DNA from: Pseudomonadota bacterium
GTDB taxonomy: Bacteria > Bdellovibrionota_C > UBA2361 > OMIW01
Length of the DNA: 8,410 nt
Reading direction: 5' to 3'
NCBI GenBank assembly: GCA_900299205.1
Contig: OMIW01000159.1
Span: 1-8,410 of the forward strand
The position numbers were made by a program, and so were the translations under genes. Positions 6,747 through 8,410 of this stretch are shown here, in pieces (within the stretch, counting starts at the first letter, position 1; every line of letters begins with the position of its first letter). The notes under the pieces were generated by a model. It was not told the DNA's origin. It did no database searches and saw only the letters and a program-made list of their open reading frames with translations.

Positions 6747-6772
6747 ATTGCGATTCTCGCAAAGCAATTTTT
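6747..6772 (+). terminator. Small hairpin with T5 run between spoT and htrA
   Basis: ATTGC (6747-6751) pairs with GCAAT (6764-6768), directly followed by a T-run (T5 at 6768-6772). A competing stem, TTGCGA/TCGCAA with loop TTC (6748-6762), is nested within it. It begins 18 nt after the spoT stop and 20 nt ahead of the htrA start. The stems are short, so termination would be partial at best and htrA could still be co-transcribed. Confidence 0.35.
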
Positions 6773-6791
6773 GTTGCAGGGAAAGACCATT

Positions 6792-7649
6792 ATGGGCCGA
6801 CCGATACGTTCGATTTTGAAACCTTTCCTTCCTTTCATCGCGCTTTGTTTTTCGGCCGTCCTTTTCATCGCTTCAGTGATCCTGCGTGGTGAGCCGGTGA
6901 GAGCCCGAGATTCGGTTGAGCGTGCTTCGCGTTCAGGTGAGGAGCAGCGGACTATCGATGTTTATCGTCAGGTGAACGAGGCAGTGGTCTTTGTTACCAC
7001 CATCACCCTGGAATACGATCCTTTTGAATTTCTGATGGAGTATCAGCCACGAGAGGGTACTGGTTCCGGTGTTATCGTTGATGCGCGTCGCGGAATAATT
7101 TTGACGAACAATCATGTCATAGGGAACGCGCATCGGATCGAGGTGACCCTTGCCGATGGGAAGAATTACAAGGCAAGTCTCGTAGGGACCGATCCTGAGA
7201 CCGATATTGGGGTAATTCAGATCGTAGATCCCCCACCATCGCTCACTGCAGTCACCTTTGGGGATTCATCGAATGTTGAGATCGGCCAACGTGTGCTTGC
7301 CATCGGGAATCCTTTCGGTTTGAGCCGCACCTTGACGCAAGGGATTGTATCGAGTCTCGACAGGACGGTAAAAAGCCCGAGCGGAAGTATCCTGCGGGGT
7401 CTCATTCAGACTGACGCGGCGATTAATCCTGGAAACTCTGGAGGGCCACTTCTTGATTCCGATGGAAGATTGGTCGGAATTAATACCGCCATTCTGAGCC
7501 AATCAGGAGATTCAGCGGGGTATTGGCTTTGCGATTCCGATAGATGGTATCCGCAAAGTATTGCCAGAACTTATCCGCACGGGAAAGATAGCTCGTCCCT
7601 TCTTGGGCTGGGCACTGGTGGATACCAATCAGGGACCGATGGTGTTTAG
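6792..7649 (+). CDS. HtrA/Deg-type serine protease, catalytic part (frameshifted)
   Basis: Periplasmic-side, membrane-anchored serine protease of the HtrA/Deg family, which degrades or senses misfolded envelope proteins. From ATG 6792 (AGGGA at 6778-6782, 9 nt upstream) it has an N-terminal anchor helix at about 10-32. A trypsin-like domain follows with His108 (ILTNNHVIG), Asp138 (DPETDIGV) and Ser216 (NPGNSGGPLLD), so the triad is complete. After residue 243 (SQSGDSAG) the frame changes and reads about 42 unrelated residues to a stop at 7649. Deleting one G from the GGGG at 7517-7520 restores IGFAIPIDGIRKVLPELIR and the PDZ domain. The restored product is 374 residues, close to DegS in size and with one PDZ. 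It lies 63 bp after spoT on the same strand. TTG 6771 is an upstream in-frame alternative start. Confidence 0.88.
   Translation: MGRPIRSILKPFLPFIALCFSAVLFIASVILRGEPVRARDSVERASRSGEEQRTIDVYRQVNEAVVFVTTITLEYDPFEFLMEYQPREGTGSGVIVDARRGIILTNNHVIGNAHRIEVTLADGKNYKASLVGTDPETDIGVIQIVDPPPSLTAVTFGDSSNVEIGQRVLAIGNPFGLSRTLTQGIVSSLDRTVKSPSGSILRGLIQTDAAINPGNSGGPLLDSDGRLVGINTAILSQSGDSAGYWLCDSDRWYPQSIARTYPHGKDSSSLLGLGTGGYQSGTDGV
7517..7520 (+). other. Single-base frameshift site in htrA
   Basis: GCGGGGT in place of the expected GCGGGT. With one G removed, SAG continues as IGFAIPID, the conserved end of the HtrA protease domain. The extra base is in a short G-run, so sequencing error, a recent mutation or phase variation are all possible. 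No slippery heptamer or downstream pseudoknot typical of programmed frameshifting is evident. Confidence 0.85.
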
Positions 7650-7917
7650 GACTCAGGGAGGAGGGCCGGCGGATGAAGCGGGGCTTGTCGCAATCGAGCG
7701 GCGTGTCGGCGACATCTTCCTGCGCGGAGTGATTCGCGACCCGAACGGAGCCGATTTGATAGTAAAAATCAATGGCCAGACCGTTGAGGACAAGGCGCAG
7801 GTTGACGAAATTATCAAACAAAACAGCCCTGCGGATAAACCCATACAGCTCCTTGTTCGACGGGGAGGAAAACCTGGACGGGAACGAGAGGTATTCGTGC
7901 GTCCATTGATTCGATAG
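7522..7917 (+). CDS. HtrA protease, C-terminal end and PDZ domain (continuation after frameshift)
   Basis: This fragment continues the upstream protease in the +1-shifted frame and has no convincing start of its own (TTG 7561 and ATG 7639 are internal). It begins with IGFAIPIDGIRKVLPELIRT, the end of the protease domain and the linker helix. A single PDZ domain follows: ARPFLGWALVDTNQG, GGPADEAGL, LIVKINGQTVEDKAQVDEII, and final strands ending FVRPLIR. PDZ domains of this family bind C-terminal peptides of substrates or regulators. Between the AGL turn and LIVKINGQ there are about 20 extra residues (VAIERRVGDIFLRGVIRDPN), much like the longer loop of Deg1-type PDZ domains. The one-PDZ layout with an N-terminal anchor resembles DegS. 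If the frameshift is real, this part is not made unless translation reinitiates. Confidence 0.8.
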   Translation: MGFAIPIDGIRKVLPELIRTGKIARPFLGWALVDTNQGPMVFRTQGGGPADEAGLVAIERRVGDIFLRGVIRDPNGADLIVKINGQTVEDKAQVDEIIKQNSPADKPIQLLVRRGGKPGREREVFVRPLIR

Positions 7918-8216
7918 TCCTTGGGGTATTCAGGTCCTGTCCGGGCCTGATAGAGGGATTTCGAACCTTCTCCTGATGCCTCGATGTCGTCAGGGATCAG
8001 AGGGGCAAGGCGCTTCTTTAGGCTGCATTCGCACCGCCATTTAGCGGAGAACGACTAACGAGGGGACTTTGAACCCTTCACCCCTCCCTCTTGCGGGGCT
8101 TAAGGCCGAGCGGTTTGCTTCAAGCCCGACACCTCGAATGGGAAGGACGCAGAGACGTCGTTTGGTAAGCATTTAAGAAAGTTCTGGATTTTTTGAAAAA
8201 AATTCGACTGGAACCC
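7918..8216. other. Non-coding region after htrA
   Basis: About 300 bp with no credible gene. It contains a hairpin just after the htrA stop, an inverted repeat GGGCTT (8096-8101) / AAGCCC (8122-8127), and an A/T-rich tract at 8188-8204 immediately upstream of a strong promoter. The segment GACTTTGAACCCTTCAC (8066-8081) is a near copy of the sequence overlapping that promoter's -35 box. No tRNA could be folded. Confidence 0.5.
7930..7950 (+). terminator. Hairpin shortly after the htrA stop, possible terminator
   Basis: TCAGGTCC (7930-7937) pairs with GGGCCTGA (7943-7950): 7 Watson-Crick pairs and one G-T around the loop TGTCC, starting 12 nt after the htrA stop. No T-tract follows (TAGAGGGATTT), so it may be a transcript 3' end or stability hairpin rather than a strong intrinsic terminator. 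Confidence 0.4.
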
Positions 8217-8252
8217 TTGACGCACCCCCCCGCCTTCTGTAGAGTCTCACCT
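8188..8252 (+). promoter_or_regulatory. Strong sigma-70-type promoter, rrn-like
   Basis: -35 TTGACG (8217-8222), an exact 17-bp spacer, and -10 TAGAGT (8240-8245). An A/T-rich tract (ATTTTTTGAAAAAAATT, 8188-8204) upstream of the -35 box resembles an UP element. Predicted start is near 8252, with a C-rich discriminator CTCACCT between the -10 box and the start, a feature tied to ppGpp sensitivity. No coding frame follows for at least 150 nt, as expected of a stable-RNA operon. The promoter call is fairly strong; that it drives rRNA is inference because no rRNA body is in view. Confidence 0.6.
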
Positions 8253-8410
8253 CACCGAAGCACGGTAAACGAAGCGAAAAACTGAGTGAATCCAAGAACA
8301 AAGCTTGGAAGCGAGGTAAGAGCTGAGAGGATGTGTTGAGGCAGATACAATCGAATATGGGTAGAAGTCACAGTAGAGTAAGTTTCTGTGATGTACTGAG
8401 GGAAGTGTAA
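8253..8410 (+). other. Untranslated leader of an unidentified transcript, possibly the rRNA 5' leader
   Basis: About 158 nt downstream of the rrn-like promoter up to the window edge. It can form small stems: CCAAG/CTTGG around 8292-8308, and TCACAG (8368-8373) with CTGTGA (8386-8391). I see no 16S start motif, no clear boxA antitermination element, no tRNA, and only a 17-codon frame (8357-8410) without a ribosome binding site. It would fit a pre-16S leader or a small RNA. Confidence 0.3.

Noticed and set aside
7509-7530. Programmed ribosomal frameshift in htrA
   Set aside because: The site lacks a slippery heptamer and a clear downstream structure, so mutation or sequencing error is the simpler explanation.
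7950-8015. tRNA-like sequence (GATTTCGAACC near 7959-7969)
   Set aside because: The possible T-arm loop has 8 bases, and acceptor, D and anticodon arms could not be formed on either strand.
8357-8410. 17-codon frame ending exactly at the window edge
   Set aside because: No ribosome binding site, no hydrophobic or recognisable peptide; ending at the edge is probably chance.

Overview
The window reads as a piece of a flagellated, diderm (Gram-negative type) bacterial chromosome. It has a flagellar FliL, a lipobox lipoprotein, a secreted DUF922 protein, a membrane-anchored HtrA protease, and an rpoZ-spoT pair whose SpoT has the bifunctional RxKD motif. The gene content and the SH3/anchor proteins would suit a deltaproteobacterial-type lineage, but I cannot place it more finely. 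There is no mobile element, CRISPR array, tRNA or recognisable rRNA body. The left edge lies inside fliL. The right edge lies in an untranslated leader behind a strong promoter that looks like a ribosomal RNA promoter. That would fit an assembly contig ending at an rRNA repeat, but this is inference.

Layout: 1-555 holds the 3' part of fliL (+). 665-1501 is a signal-peptide DUF922 predicted metalloprotease (+). 1327-1884 is a lipoprotein gene (-), convergent with DUF922 and overlapping its end by 175 bp. 1885-2128 is a divergent intergenic region. 2129-3682 is a single-pass membrane protein with a C-terminal bacterial SH3 domain (+). 3683-3889 is a structured leader. 3890-4363 is rpoZ with an unusually long acidic tail (+). 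4364-4535 is a gap with a strong hairpin. 4536-6728 is bifunctional rel/spoT (+). 6792-7917 is a DegS/Deg1-like HtrA protease broken by a single-base frameshift (+). 7918-8410 is non-coding, with hairpins and an rrn-like promoter.

The coherent functional core is the stringent-response block. RNA polymerase omega, which in E. coli contributes to the ppGpp site 1 pocket on RNAP, is followed by the enzyme that makes and degrades (p)ppGpp. Downstream lies a promoter with features typical of stringently controlled rRNA promoters. The envelope genes (DUF922 protease, lipoprotein, SH3 anchor protein, HtrA) are individually clear in type, but most have no assignable specific function.

The most interesting points are: mutually exclusive hairpins in front of rpoZ; the acidic extension of omega; a 12-bp hairpin between rpoZ and spoT; the DUF922 reading frame running on into the antisense of the lipoprotein gene; the orphan SH3 membrane protein; and the htrA frameshift. 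I do not see convincing evidence of a wholly new multi-gene system.
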